From Penium margaritaceum (Eukaryota > Streptophyta > Zygnematophyceae > Desmidiales > Peniaceae): 64,000 nt of DNA. The notes beneath the pieces were generated by a model that saw only the letters and a list, made by a program, of their open reading frames with translations, ran no database searches and was not told the origin of the DNA. The stretch is from the NCBI GenBank assembly GCA_023375785.1, contig SZWC01000099.1, forward strand, positions 122,955 through 186,954. The letters run 5' to 3'. The position numbers and the translations under genes are program-made. This document shows, one piece after another, positions 10,268-23,600 of this stretch. Every line of letters starts with the position of its first letter. Position 1 is the first letter of the stretch.

Positions 10268-11342
10268 GACTTGTTCCCCAGTTGGCTCGGAAGTGGGAGC
10301 AGGAAGATTGGTGGTGTCCAATATCCTGACGGCGGTAGTTTTGGTTGCAACTGTTGACAAGGCGAGGATGTGATGCGTGAAGGCGGCTCGGAGGATGTTG
10401 ATGAAGGAGGGAGACGGATAAATGAGACAGGAACGGGTGGCTGATAGAGCTGAGGAGACTGGAGCAAGGAGGAGGAGGAGGGAATGAGGGCAGCAGATGA
10501 GGATGACGCGAGGAGTGAAGGCAGAAGACTGACGATGAAGCTGAAGAGGAGAGATAGGGAGTGATGCAGGTGGAGGGAGGCGCGACGACAGGCGATAAGG
10601 TAGGTAGGTGGAGCGACAAAACAACTTCGTTTGCTTTATGGAGAGTGATGGCTTGTTCCCCAGTTGGCTCCGAAGTGGGAGCAGGAAGACTGGTGGTGTC
10701 CGATGTCCTTTCAGGTGGAAGAGGTTGATTGCGGTAGAGGGAGTTAGGCATCGGGCAGAGGCACTAGACCGCAAATGCCAGGAGAGTTATGGCTTGTTCC
10801 CTAGTTAGCTCAGAATGGGAGCAGGAAGACTGGTGGTGTCTGATATCTTGACGGCGGAAGTTCTTGCTGTAGCTGCTGACGAGGTGAGAAGGCGATGCGA
10901 GAAGGCGGCTCGAGGTGATGGATGCGGGCGGGCTGATGATGACGGCGAAGCAGTGGCAGATGAAGCTGATGAAGCAAGATGGAAGAGGAGGAGATGCTTG
11001 CGGATGCAGATGCAATGAGGGGCAGCGGATGGCAGACAGCAGGAAGCTTCTTGGTAGTTGACGGAAAGTGGCGGCTCGAGAGTTGCTTACGACTGATGTG
11101 GGCGACAAGTCACCGGTTGTTGGCCATGGGCGCAGAAATGGGCGCAGGGCTTCCTTGGGATGACAAGGCGTTTCTTCAGTTCGGGTAACTCGTCAGGCAG
11201 AGCTGCTGATGTCAGCTGCTGGCAAAATGGCGAGGCGCGGGACGATGGTAGCGGCCGCAGGAGAACGCGAGTGGAAGTAATGAAGCATGGATGAAGGCAG
11301 AGCGATGACGCGGTCACGAGACTCCAAGTGATGTTGCCTGAA

Positions 11343-11354
11343 GCTCTGATACCA
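11343..11354 (-). promoter_or_regulatory. Primer-binding site, element A right copy
   Basis: GCTCTGATACCA, immediately followed by the inverted LTR start TGTCAGAAGAATG. Confidence 0.92.
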
Positions 11355-11958
11355 TGTCAGAAGAATGTAGATGCGAGAACAGCAGCAGCAGAAGTAGGCC
11401 GAAGCGTTAGGACATGCAAGCGTACGTCAGTAGAGCTACGTAGACGAGAGCGGTCCAAGGAGTTAGTCGCGGAAGCTGATATAGGCTGAGACGCGAGGTA
11501 GCTGAGGTAGACAGGTTGATGTGAGAGAGAGTGCTGGCGAGATGAGTGATGGTTGGCGGAGTATGAGAGCAGAACGAAGGAGCGAGAGTGACGGAGCAAA
11601 GCATGTAGAGGGGCTGGCGAAGACAAAGAATGCAAGGAACGAGCAGAGCGAAGACACGGCGGTGAAGCCGCGGAACCAAAGGGGAACAGGATGAGTAAAA
11701 CTGTTCTTGTTAAACTAGGGAGGGAATGAACATCCTCCGTATATACAGTAGAACAGGACAAAACAAGTATTAACGTCTTCTTTCCGCTAGCCGAACGCGT
11801 GGCGACGTGTTCGCTTATTAGAGGCGGCTCGACTCTGGTGGAACGGTCGTGACCGACCAGCCGTTGCCGAGGAGGTTCGCTGCGGAACCTGAACCAGGAT
11901 CGAGAGCTCGGATTATCCGAGGGGTGAAGAGCACCTTGTTGGAGTCACATTTCTGACA
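11355..11958 (-). repeat. LTR of element A (right)
   Basis: 604 bp, the same length as 85-688, ending TTCTGACA against satellite GGGCAGTCTGAC. By eye it differs from the left LTR at about 4% of positions, which dates the inverted duplication relative to the LTR-LTR divergences of about 6-11% in the elements that have two LTRs. Confidence 0.92.
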
Positions 11959-14094
11959 GGGCAGTCTGACTGTGGCTGACTCATGTTACGATTCGTAGAA
12001 GTTAAAGTCAGTTGGTAAACTTTGTGGTCGTGGTCAGTGGCACATGCCAACTTTGTCAAGGCATTGCGCACATTCGCACACCAAGCCACCAATATTCTAC
12101 CTAGTTTGAACCTGTAAGATCATGCCTAGTACATGTGCATTGTGATTGGACACTCTGACCGTTGCTGACTTGTGTTATGATCAATAGAAGTAAAAGTCAC
12201 CTGGATACATTTGTGGTCATGGTTAGTGGCACATGCCAACTTTTTCAAGGCATTGACACAGTAGCCACACTGAGCCACCAGTATTCTACCTTGTTTATAC
12301 CTACAAGGTCATGCCCATTATATGTGCACTGTGAATGGACAATCTGACCGTGGCTGACTCGTGTTATGACTCATAGCCCTTTAAGGTACTTGGAAAACTT
12401 TGTGGTCATGGTCATTGGCACATGCCAACTTTGTCAAGGCATTGCGCACAATAGCCGTGCCAAGATACCAGTTTTTACCCTGTTTATACCTGCAAGGTCA
12501 TGCATATTATATGTGTACTGTGATTGGATACTCTGACCGTGGCTGACTTGTGTTATGATTGGTAGAAGTTAAAGTCCATTGGTAAACTTCGTGGTCATGG
12601 TCAGTGCACGTGCCAACATTGTCAGAGCATTGCACACAATAGCCACACCGAGCCACCAATATTCTACCTTGTTTGTACCTGCAAGATCATGCCTAGTACA
12701 TTTGCACTGTGATTGGACACTCCGACCGTGGCTGACTCGTGTTATGATTCATAACCGTTTAAGGTACTTGGTAAACTTTGTGGTCATGGTCAATGGCACA
12801 TGCCAACTTTGTCAAGGCATTGCGCACAATAGCCACACCGAGCCACCAGTATTCTATCTTGTTTGTACCTGCAAGATCATGCCTAATACATCTGCACTGT
12901 GATTGGACACTCTGACCGTGGCTGACTCGTGTTATGATCAATATAAGTAAAAGTCACTTGGATACATTCGTGGTCATGGTCAGCGGCACATACCAACTTT
13001 GTCCAGGCATTGCGCACAATATCCACACCGAGCCACCAGTATTCGACATTGTTCATACCAACAAGGTCATGTCCAACATATCTGCACTATGATTCGACAC
13101 CCTGACCGTGGCTGACTCGTGTTATGATTCGTAGCCGTTCAATGTACTTGGTAAACTTAGTGGTCATGGTCAGTGGCACATACCAACATTGTCAAGACAT
13201 TGCGCACGCTAGCCGTACCAAGCCACCGGTTTTTTACCTTGTTCATACCTGCAAGATCATGCATATTAGATGTGAGCTGTGATTGGGCACTCTGATCATG
13301 GCTGACTCGTGTTACAATTCGTAGAAGTTAAAGTCACTTGGTAAACTTTGTGGTCATGGTCAGTGGCACATGCTTACTTTGTCAAGGCATTGCGGACAAT
13401 AGCCACACCGAGCCACCAGTATTCTACCTTGTTTGAACCTGCAAGATCATTCCTAGTAGATCTGCACTGTGATTGGACACTCTCACCGTGGCTGATCCGT
13501 GTTATGATCAATAGAAGTAAAAGTCACTTGGATACATTTGTGGTCATGGTCACTTGCACATGCCAACTTTGTCAAGGCATTGCGCACAATAGCCACACCG
13601 AGCCACCAGTATTCTACCTTGTTTATACCTGCAAGGTCATGCCCTGTATATTTGCACTGTGATTGGACACTCTGACTGTGGCTGACTCGTGTTATGATTC
13701 ATAGCTGATTAAGGTACTTGGTAAACTTTGTGATCATGGTCAGTGGCACATGCCAACTTTGTCAAGGCATTACATACAATAGCCGTGCCAAGCCACCAGT
13801 TGTTTACCTTGTTTATACCTGCAAGGTCATGCACTGTATATTTGCACTGTGATTGGACACTCTGACTGTGGCTGACTCGTGTTATGATTCATAGCTGATT
13901 AAGGTACTTGGTAAACTTTGTGATCATGGTCAGTGGCACATGCCAACTTTGTCAAGGCATTACATACAATAGCCGTGCCAAGCCACCAGTTGTTTACCTT
14001 GTTTATACCTGCAAGGTCATGCATATTAGATGTGCAATGTCATTGGGCACTCTTACAGTGGCTGACTCGTGTTACAATGCATAGAAGTTAAAGT
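11959..14094 (-). repeat. Satellite, reverse
   Basis: About eleven 190-bp monomers in reverse orientation with the three diagnostic types mixed. A monomer near 13640-13830 is repeated exactly at 13830-14020. No gene is seen. Confidence 0.93.
14090..14094. repeat. Target-site duplication of element C (left)
   Basis: AAAGT directly before the element; the same five bases follow it at 17690-17694. Satellite reads on in phase across the insertion. Confidence 0.9.
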
Positions 14095-14699
14095 TGTCAG
14101 AATAATGCAATGAGCGAGGTCAGCAGGAGCAAGGGCAAGCACAGGCAATGAAGCAAGCTGACGTAACGTAGTGAAGTGATGAAAGCAGAGCGGTGAGAGA
14201 AGGCCCATGGATTTAGTCGCCGAGTTGCAAGAGGACGCGAGGCACTGGAGCTCCGAGGTAGACCGAGCGCAAATGAGAGAACTTTAGAGCAAAGCGAGTA
14301 AGGCGTCGGAAGCGAAAGGTTAAGGGTGGCGAAGCGAATAGCCGTGATGAGACAGTGGTGGGTGAAGGCAATTGACGCGAGAGGCGAGCAGAGCGAAGAC
14401 ACGGCGGCGAAGCCGCAGAACCAAAGGGGAACAGGATGAATAGAAAGTTATGGTTAACTCGAGGGAATGAACATCCTCGGTATAAAAAGGACAGAATAGG
14501 ACAAATGACCAAAACAACGGTTTCTTTCCGCTACCCGCGCGCAGAGGGCATGTGTCACTTTATTAGGGGATGACTTGTCCGAAGGGTCTGAACGGTCGAG
14601 TGACCGGAGAGCCGTTGGGCAAGGTGGTTCAGTCATGGGAATTGAACCGTTATTGAGACCGAGATATTTTTTTCTCTTGTCAATGCTTCATTTCTGACA
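14095..14699 (-). repeat. 3' LTR of element C
   Basis: 605 bp, from TGTCAGAATAATGC to TTTCTGACA. It shares the GAATGAACATCCTC block with LTRs A, B and D. Confidence 0.92.
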
Positions 14700-14707
14700 C
14701 CTCCCTT
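14700..14707 (-). promoter_or_regulatory. Polypurine tract, element C
   Basis: CCTCCCTT, read on the minus strand as AAGGGAGG right before the 3' LTR. Confidence 0.8.
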
Positions 14708-14951
14708 GAATCTTGACAAGAGGTAAGAGAGCAAGAGGCAGATCAGGGATAGTGGCGCTCCCACTATTTCACCCCATTGGAGGATGTGGGAGATTGGGGA
14801 GTGCGAGGCCGTTCTTCGATGGCTCGAAGTTCTGCTTTGTCCTCCATTCTCCTCTGATCTTGGATGAAGGTTTGCAGCTGGAATCGTCGTTCCTCCAGAA
14901 GTTCATTGTATGGAGGAGGGTCAAGTGCAGCCGGATGAGGATCAGGGGATT

Positions 14952-15395
14952 CTACTCCTCTGCTTGAACAGTAATCCCTGAGGGCGTGGATGGTCCGGAA
15001 GGCAGCTTGATGATGATGTGCTGCAATGAGAGGGTGGAATTCATCGTAAGTACTCCTGTAGAGAAGTCATCGCAATTGAGTTTGGGCAATGCCATACTCC
15101 TTTCTTCCTCGTGCGGTTCTGCGGGCTTCTCTGCTTCCAACATTTCATATCACGTCAAGGAGAGTGTATCCATATATGTCCAGGGTGGCGATTTCACGAC
15201 GCAGTTGGCGGCGCCATCGCTCAAAGTTATGCCTCCCATCAGGTGCGAAGCATAGNGGAGAAGTATTGTCGGTTAGGGAGGCAACTTCATTGTAAAACAG
15301 GATGGCGCGTCGTTGCTCTTCCATCGAGGAGGAGAAGTGTTGAAGAGGGGACAACCAGGAATTTGAGGACAATCAGATTTTGCAGGAGGGTTCAT
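14952..15395 (-). pseudogene. gag-like region of element C
   Basis: The minus-strand start at 15393-15395 begins MNPPAKSDCPQIPGCPLF. Further on, a stretch reading FERWRRQLRREIATLDIYGY resembles the copia gag N-terminal pattern with a central tryptophan followed by a helix. The region lies between leader and polypurine tract. One ambiguous base (N at 15256) falls inside. It is decayed, and the assignment is by position and weak pattern. Confidence 0.5.
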
Positions 15396-17071
15396 GGTGA
15401 TGCGATGGACCTGATGTTGCAGATGAATGATGGCGGAGGAAGAGGATGGTGGAATGGGGAAAATCCGACTTGTGGAAGTTTCGGCGTGGGCGCACGTCGT
15501 CGCGGAGCGGGCGATGCGACCGGGCGGATCCTTGTGCTGAGCGAAAAAAGCGAAAGCGGATGACAGCCCGATAATTGACGGGGTGGGCGCAGGGGTGAAA
15601 CCACGTGCACTGCGAGGTAGAGGAGTAGAATGCGGCAAGGGGAGGGCAGGAGCCAACGCGCCGCGATAAATCTTTTTCTGTCGTGGGTGCTGACTGCTAC
15701 GAAGCGGGCAGTTAGTTCGTGCAGATCCTTGTGCTGGTGGCAAATGCTGATGATGAGGAGGCAAAGGCTGATAAAAGAGGAGTGGACGCAGGGGCGAGAC
15801 CTCGTGCACTGCTGAAATAGATGTGGTAGAATGCGGCAAGGGGAAGGCAGGTGCCAACGCACCGCGAGAAATCTGCTGCCGACGTGGGTGTAGGCTGCTG
15901 CGGAGTGGGCAGCTAGCTCGTGCAGATCCTTGTGCTAGTCCCAGATGCGGATGACGAGGAGCAGACGCTCATGAAAAAGGAGTGGGAGCAGGGGTAGAAC
16001 CACGTACGCTACAGATTTTTTTGGCGTGGGCGCAGGTCGTCACGAAGTGGGTGATGTGACCGGGCGGATCCTTGTGCCGAGCTGATGATGCAGAGACGGG
16101 ATTAGAGGCAGTAGATGGCTGAGTGGGCGCAGGGGCGAAACCACGTGCGCTGATGACGAAGGCTGAGGAAGACTTATGAGAAGGCGGCGCGGATGATGCT
16201 AAGAGCGGCTCGAGGAAGACAGATGATGAGGAGGGTTGAGGACAGAGGGTGATGACGCGAAGAAGGGAAGGCTGGTGGAGGTGATGCGCACGTGAAGGAG
16301 GCAGAAGATGAAGGTTGCGGCAGGGAGAGGATGGCGGCCAGATGAGGCAACCAGGTGCTCTGCTTTGAAGAGAGTGACGGCTTGTTCTCCAGTTGGCCCG
16401 AGACCAAGGGGCAGGAAGACTAGCGGTGTCCGATATCATGTTGGCTATAGGAGACTGATTGCAGCAAATGGAGTCATACGGCGAGCAAAGGTTCCACTCC
16501 GCTGATGTCAGGAGAGTGACGGCTTGTTCCCCAGTTGACTCGGAATGGGAGCAGGAAGAATGGTGGTGTCCAATGTCCTGGCGGCGGGCATTGCACTACT
16601 GCTGCTGACAATGCGAGACGGCGGTGTGAGGATGCGATGTGGCACAATGAGTGCGAGGAGACTGATTTTTCAAGGGCAGATGGTGCAGACAAGGCCGATA
16701 AGGGGAGAGAAGGAGAGCGGAGGTGCTTACAAGGTTGATGAGAAGAGAGGTAGCAGGAGACGAGCGACAGGGACGCTTCCAAGAAGTTGACGGCAAGCGG
16801 CGGCTCGGGAGCTGCTTGCAGCTGTTGTTAACGACACGTCACACATTTGTTGGCCACTGGTACGGAATTGGCGCAGGGCTTTATGAGGATGACGAGGCAT
16901 TGGTTCAGCGCGAGGAGCACTTCAAGCGGTGCTGCTGATGTCAGCTGCTAATGAAGCGGAGGAGCGCGAAGTGGCGGTGACGTCGATGGGGAGGTGCAGA
17001 TTTGAGAGGGGACGCAATGGAGGCAGTAGAGCGATGACTTGCTCACGAGGTACCAGGTGATGTCCCCTGAA
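15396..17071 (-). other. Leader of element C with modular array
   Basis: Module 1 (G-box-like, GGGGCGAAACCACGTG on the plus strand) is near 15583, 15783, 15983 and 16121. Module 2 (GCGACCGGGCGGATCC) is near 15518 and 16058. Module 3 (GCCAACGCGCCGCGA) is near 15650 and 15853. Towards the primer-binding site the inverted CCACCAGTCTTCC motif occurs near 16380 and 16520. It has the same layout as in B and D. Confidence 0.75.
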
Positions 17072-17083
17072 GCTCTAATACAA
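17072..17083 (-). promoter_or_regulatory. Primer-binding site, element C (diverged)
   Basis: GCTCTAATACAA, a diverged form of GCTCTGATACCA, in the right place next to the LTR. Confidence 0.8.
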
Positions 17084-17689
17084 TGTCAGAAGAATGCAAT
17101 GAGCGAGGACTGCATGAGCTGAAGCAAGCAGAAGCAATGAAGCAAGCTGACGTAACATAGTGAAGTGACAGAAGCACAGCGGTGAGAGCCGGCCCAAGGA
17201 GTTAGTCGTAGAGTTGTAAGATGACGCGAGGCACTGGAGCTCCGAGGTAGACCGAGCGCAGATGAGAGAACTTGAGAGCGAAGCGAGGAAGGCGTCGGAA
17301 GCCAAAGGTTAAGGGTGGCAAAGAGAAGAGCCGTAAGGAGACACTGGTGGGCGAAGGCAATGGACGGGATAGGCGAGCAGAGCGAAGACACGGCGACGGA
17401 GCCGCAGAACCAAAGGGGGATAGGATGAATATAACTGTTCTGGTTAACTTGAGGGAATGAACATCCTTGGTATAAAAAGGACAGAACAGGACAAATGAGC
17501 AAAGCAACGGATTTTTTCGGCTAGCCGGACGCGGGTGACAGGTGTCATTTTATTAGGGGATGACTTATCCGAATGATCTGAACGGTCGAGCGACCAGAGA
17601 GCCGTTAGGCAAGGTGGTTCAGTCATGGGTCTGGAACCGTTATTGAGACCGAGATATTGTCTTCTCTTGTCAAGGCTTTATTTCTGACA
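17084..17689 (-). repeat. 5' LTR of element C
   Basis: 606 bp, from TGTCAGAAGAATGC to TTTCTGACA, followed by the AAAGT duplication at 17690-17694. Confidence 0.92.
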
Positions 17690-20600
17690 AAAGTCACTTG
17701 GTAAACTACGTGGTCATGGTCAGTGGCACATGCCAACTTTGTCGAGGCATTGCGCACAATAACCACACCGAGCCACCAGTATTCTACCTTGTTTACACCT
17801 GTAAGATGATGCCTAGTACATCTGCACTGTGATTGGACACTCTGGCCGTGGCTGACTTGTGTTATGATCAGTAGAAGTAAATGTCACTTAGATACACTTG
17901 TGGTCATGGTCAATGGCACATGCCAACTTTGTCAAGGCATTGCACACAATAGTCACACCGTTACCAGTATTTTACCTTGTTTGTACCTGCAAGGTCATGT
18001 CCAGTATATCTGCACTATGATTGGACACTCTGATCGTGGCAGTATTCAGATGCACAGCCGTTTAAGGTACTTGGTAGACCTTATGGTCATGGTCAGTGGC
18101 ACATGCCAACTTTGTAAAGGCATTGCGCACAGTAGCCGTGTCAAGCCACCGGTTTTTGACCTTGTTTATACATGGAAGGTCATGCCTAGTACATCTGAAC
18201 TGTGATTGGGCACTCTGACAATGGGTGACTCGTGTTACGATTCGTATAAGTTAAAGTCACTTGGTAAACAATGTGGTCATGGTCAGTGGCACATGCCAAC
18301 TTTGTCAAGGCATTACGCACAATAGCCACACCGAGCCACCAGTATTCTACCTTGTTTGCACCTGCAAGATCATGCCTAGTATATCTGCACTGTGATTGGA
18401 CACTCTCAGCGTGGCTATCTCGTGTTCTGATCCGTAGAAGTAAAAGTCACTTGGATACATTTGTGGGCATGGTCAGTGGCACATGCCAACTTTGTCAAGA
18501 CATTGCGCACAATAGCCACACCGAGCCACCAGTATTCTACCTTGGTTATACCTGCAAGGTCATGCCCATTATATTGGCACTGTGATTGGACACTCTGACC
18601 GTGGCTGACTCGTGTTATGATTCATAGCCGTTTATGGTACTTGTTAAACTTTGTGTTCATGGTCAGTGGCACATGCCAACTTTGTCAAGGCATTGCATAC
18701 CAGAGCCGTACCAAGCCACCGGGTTTTTACCTTGTTTATACCTGCAAGGTCATGCATATTAGATGTGCAATGTCATTGGGCACTCTGACCGTGGCTGACT
18801 CGTGTTACAATTCGTAGAAGTTAAAGTCACTTGGTAAACTATGTGATCATGGTCAGTGGCACATGCCAACTTTGTCAAGGTATTGCGCACAATAGCCACA
18901 CCGAGCCACCAGTTTTCTACCTTGTTTGCACCTGTAATATCATGCCTAGTACATCTGCACTGTGATTAGACACTCTGAGCGTGGCTGACTTGTGTTATGA
19001 TCAGTAGAAGTAAAGGTCACTTGGATACATCTGTGGTCATGGTCAGTGGCACATGCCAACTATGTCAAGGCATTGCGCACAATAGTCACACCGTTACCAG
19101 TATTCTACCTTGTTTGTACCTGCAGAGTCATGCCCAGTATACCTTTTATGTGATTGGACACTCTGATCGTGGCTGACTCGTGTTCAGATTCATAGCCGTT
19201 TAAGGTACTTGGTACACATTGTGGTCATGGTCAGTGGGACATGCCAACTTTGTCAAGGTATTGCGCACAGTAGCCATGCCAAGCCATCCGTTTTTGACCT
19301 TGTTTATACCTCTAAGGTCATGCATATTAGATGTGCACTGTGATTGGGCACTCTGACCATGGCTGACTCGTGTTACGATTCGTAGAAGTTAAAGTCACGT
19401 GGTAAACATTGTGATCATGGTCACTGGCACATGCCAAGTTTGTCAAGGCATTGCACACAATAGCCACACCGAGCCACCAGTATTCTACCTTGTTTGCACC
19501 TGCAATATCATGCCTAGTACATCTGCACTGTGATTGGAGACTCTGATAATGGCTGACTCGTGTTATGGTCAATAGAAGTAAAAGTCACTTGGATACATTT
19601 GTGGTCATGGTCAGTGCCACATGCCAACTTTGTCAAGGCATTGCGCACAATAGCCACACTGAGCCAACATTATTCTACCTTGTTTGTACCTGCAAGATCA
19701 TGCCTCATATATCTGCACTATGATTGGACACTCTGACCGTGGCTGAATCGTGTTATGATTCATAGCCGTTTAAGGTACTTGGTAAACTTTGTGGTCATGG
19801 TCAGTGGCACATGCCAACTTTGTCAAGGCATTGCGCACAATAGCCACACTGAGCCAACATTATTCTACCTTGTTTGTACCTGCAAGATCATGCCTCATAT
19901 ATCTGCACTATGATTGGACACTCTGACCGTGGCTGAATCGTGTTATGATTCATAGCCGTTTAAGGTACTTGGTAAACTTTGTGGTCATGGTCAGTGGCAC
20001 ATGCCAACTTTGTCAAGGCATTGCGCACAATAGCCACACCGAGCCACCAATATTCTACCTTCTTTGAACCTGCAAAATCATGCCTAGTACATTTGAATTA
20101 TGATTGGACACTCTGACCGTGGCTGACTCGAGTTATGATCAATAGAAGTAAAAGTCACTCGGATACATTTGTGGTCATGGTCAGTGGCACATGCCAACTT
20201 TGTCTTTGCATTGCGCACAATAGCCACAACGAGCCACCAGTATTATTCCTTGTTTGCACATGCAAGATCATGCCTAGTACATCTGCAATGTGATTGGACA
20301 CTCTAACCGTGGCTTTTCGTGTTATGATCAATAGAAGTAAAAGTCACTTGGATACATTCGTGGTCATGGTCAGTGGCACATGCCAACTTTGTCAAGGCAT
20401 TGCACACAATAGCGAAACCGAGCCACATGTATTCTACCTTGTTTATACCTTCAAGGCCATGCCCAGTATATCTGCAATGTGGTTGGACACTCTGACCGTG
20501 GCTGACTCGTGTTATGATCCAAAGCTGTTTAAGGTTCTCGGTAAACTTGTGGTCATGGAAAGTGGCTTATGCCAACGTTGTCAAGGCATTGCGCACAATA

Positions 20601-23600
20601 GCCGTGCCAAGCCACCGGTTTTTACCTTCTTTATACCCGTACGGTCATGCATATTAGATGTGTACTGTGATTCGACACTCTGACCATGGCTGACTCGTGT
20701 CACGATTCGTAGAAGTTAAAGTCACTTCGTAAACTTTGTGGTCATGGTCAGTGGCACATGCCAACTTTGTCAAGGCATTGCGCACAATAGCCACACCGAG
20801 CCACGAGTATTCTACCTTGTTTGAACCTGCAAGATCATGCCTAGTACATTTGCACTTTGATTGGACACTCTGACCGTGGCTGACTCATGTTATGATACAT
20901 AGCCGTTTAGGGTACTTGGTAAGCTTTGTGGTCATGGTCAGTGGCACGTGCCAACTTTGTCAAGGCAGTGCGCACAACAGCCGTGCTAAGCCACCGGTTT
21001 TTTACCTTGTTTATACCTGTAATGTCATGCATATTAGATGTGCATTGTGATTGGGCACTATGACCGTGGGTGACTCGTGTTACGATTCGTAGAAGTTAAA
21101 GTCCCGTGGTAAACTTTGTGGTCATGTTCAGCGGCACATGCCAACTTTGTCAAGGCATTGCGCACAATAGCCACAGCGAGCCACCAGTATTCTACCTTGT
21201 TTGTACCTGCAAGGTCATGCCCATTATATCTGCACTGTGATTGGACACTCTGACCGTGGCTGAATCGTGTTATGATTCATAGCTGTTTAAGGTACTTGGT
21301 AATTTTTGTGGTCATGGTCAGTGGCACATGCCAACTTTGTCAAGGCATTGGGCACAATAGCCACACCGAGCCACCAGTATTCTACCTTGTTTGCACCTGC
21401 AAGATCATGCCTAGTACATCTGCATTGTGATTGGACACTCTGACCGTGGCTGACTTGTGCTATGATCAGTAGAAGTAAAAGTCACTTGGATACATTTGTG
21501 GTCATGGTCAGTGGCACATGCCAACTTTGTCAAGGCATTGCACACAATAGTTACACCGTTACCAGTATTCTACCTTGTTTGTACCTACAAGGTCATGCCT
21601 AGTATATCTGTATTGTGATTGGACACTCTGACAGTGGCTGACTCGTGTTTTTATTCATAGCTGTTTAAGGTACTTGGTAGACTTTGTGGTCACGGTCAGT
21701 GGCACATGCCAACTTTGCCAAGGTATTGCGCATAGTACCCGTGCCAATCCACCCGTTTTTTACCTTGTTTATACCTGCAAGGTCGTGCCTAGTACATCTG
21801 ACCTGTGATTGGGCACTCTGACTGTGGGTGACTCGTGTTACGATTCGTATAAGTTAAAGTCACTTGGTAAACATTGTGGTCATGGTCAGTGGCACATGCC
21901 AACTTTGTCAAGGTATTACGCACAATAGGCACACCAAGCCACCTGTATTTCACCTTGTTTGCACCTGCAAGATCATGCCTAGTACATCTGCACTGTGATT
22001 GGACACTCTGACCGTGGCTGAATCGTGTTATGATTCATAACCAGTTAAGGTACTTGGTAAACTTTATGGTCATGGTCAGTGGCACGTGCAAACTTTGTCA
22101 AGGCATTGCGCACAATAGCCGTGCCAAGCCACCGGTTATTTACCTCGTTTATACCTGTAAGGTCATGCATATTAGATGTGCACTGTGATTGGGCACTCTG
22201 ACCGTGGCTGACTCGTGTTACGATTCGTAGAAGTTAATGTCACCTGGTAAACTTTGTGGTCATGGTCAGTGGCATATGCCAACTTTTTCAAGGCATTGCA
22301 CACAATAGCCACACCGAGCCACCAGTGTTCTACCTTTTTTGCACGTGCAAGTTCATGAATAGTACATCTGCATTGTGATTGGATACTCTGACCGTGGTTG
22401 ACTCGTGTTATGACCAATAAAAGTAAAAGTCACTTGGATACATTTGTGGTCATGGTCAGTGGCACATGCCAACTTTGTCAAGGCATTGCGCACAATAGCC
22501 AAACCAAGCCACCAATATTATACCTTGTTTGTACTTGCAAGGTCATGCCCATCATATCTGCATTGTGATTGGACACTCTGAGTGTGGCTGAATCGTGTTA
22601 TGGTTCATAGCCGTTTAAGGTAATTGGTAAACTTTGTGGTCATGGTCAGTGGCACATGCCAACTTTGTCAAGGCATTGCGCACAATAGCCACCCCGAGCC
22701 ACCAATATTCTACCTTGTTTGAACCTAAAGATCATGCCTAGTACATCTGCACTGTGCTTGGAAACTCTGACCATGGCTGACTTGTGTTATGATCAATAGA
22801 AGTAAAAGTCACTCGTATACATTTGTAGTCGTGGTCAGTGGCACATGCCAACTTTGTCTTGGCATTGCGCACAGTAGCCACACCGAGCCACCGGTATTCT
22901 ACCTTGTTTGCACGTGCAAGATCATGCCTAGTACATCTGCACTGTGATTGGACACTCTAACCGTGGCTTTTCGTGTTATGATCAATAGAAGTAGAAGTCA
23001 CTTGGATACATTTCTGGTCATGGTCAGTGGCACATGCCAATTTTGTCAAGGCAATGCACACAATAGCCAAACTGAGCCACTAGTATTCTACCTTTTTTAT
23101 ACCTGTAAGGTCATGCCCAGTATATCTGCACTATGACTGGACACTTTGACCGTGGCTGACTCGTGTTATGATTCATAGCCATTTAAGGTACTTGGTAAAC
23201 TTGTGGTCATTGTCAGTGGCACATGCCAACTTTTTCAAGGCATTGCGCACGATAGCTGTGCCAAGCCACCGGTTTTTTACCTTTTTTATACTTGCAAGGT
23301 CATGCATATTATATGTGTATTGTGGTTGGACACTCTGACTATGGCTGACTCGTGTTACGATTCGTAGAAGTTAAAGTCAATTGGTAAACGTTGTGGTCAT
23401 GGTCAGTGGCACATGCCACCTTTGTCTAGGCATTGCGCACAATAGCCACACCGAGCCACCAGTATTCTACCTTGTTTGTACCTGCAAGATCATGCGTAGT
23501 ACATCTGCACTTTGATTGGACACTCTGAGCGGGGCTGACTCGTGTTATGATTAATAGAAGTAAAAGTCACTTGGATACATTTGTGGTCATGGCCAGTGGC

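Larger units (their letters stand above)
10268..11958 (-). mobile_element. Element A, right (inverted) copy: LTR plus leader (fossil, partial)
   Basis: Mirror of 85-1762: leader 10268-11342, primer-binding site 11343-11354 and LTR 11355-11958. The CCACCAGTCTTCCTG motif is again present three times. The outer junction to satellite is the same as at position 85. Confidence 0.88.
1..12042. repeat. Large inverted duplication (palindrome) of satellite plus nested retroelements
   Basis: Positions 1-5459 reappear as reverse complement at about 6574-12042. In order the arms hold satellite, LTR A (604 bp in both arms), leader A, LTR B, leader B, gag-like region, a 436-bp partial LTR B, then about 170 bp of satellite. 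The outer junction (GCCC next to TGTCAG) and the inner junction (LTR cut at CACCTC, then satellite GTGCCCACTCACAGGTC) are the same in both arms, so one ancestral copy was duplicated rather than inserted twice. The arms differ at a few percent of sites by eye. The spacer is about 1.1 kb of forward satellite. The left arm runs off the window, so the outer limit is unknown. Confidence 0.9.
14095..17689 (-). mobile_element. Element C: non-autonomous copia-like element with both LTRs (fossil)
   Basis: 3595 bp flanked by a perfect AAAGT duplication in reverse satellite. On the minus strand: 5' LTR 17084-17689, a diverged primer-binding site 17072-17083, leader array, a gag-like region from 15395, a polypurine tract 14700-14707, and 3' LTR 14095-14699. 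No pol domain is found. The LTRs differ at about 10-11% by eye, making C among the oldest insertions here (a few million years if a rice-like LTR rate applied). It is decayed. Confidence 0.9.

Noticed and set aside
85-11958. Two independent insertions of A and of B in opposite orientation
   Set aside because: Both copies share identical outer and inner junctions and flanking satellite variants, which separate insertions would not share.
11959-14094. CRISPR array
   Set aside because: Repeats are full 190-bp monomers with no unique spacers of constant size, and no cas genes are present. The elements are of eukaryotic plant type.
14475-14495. TATAAAAAG on the plus strand of LTR C as its promoter
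   Set aside because: The primer-binding site and polypurine tract place element C on the minus strand, so this box is antisense to the element. A spurious match is likely.
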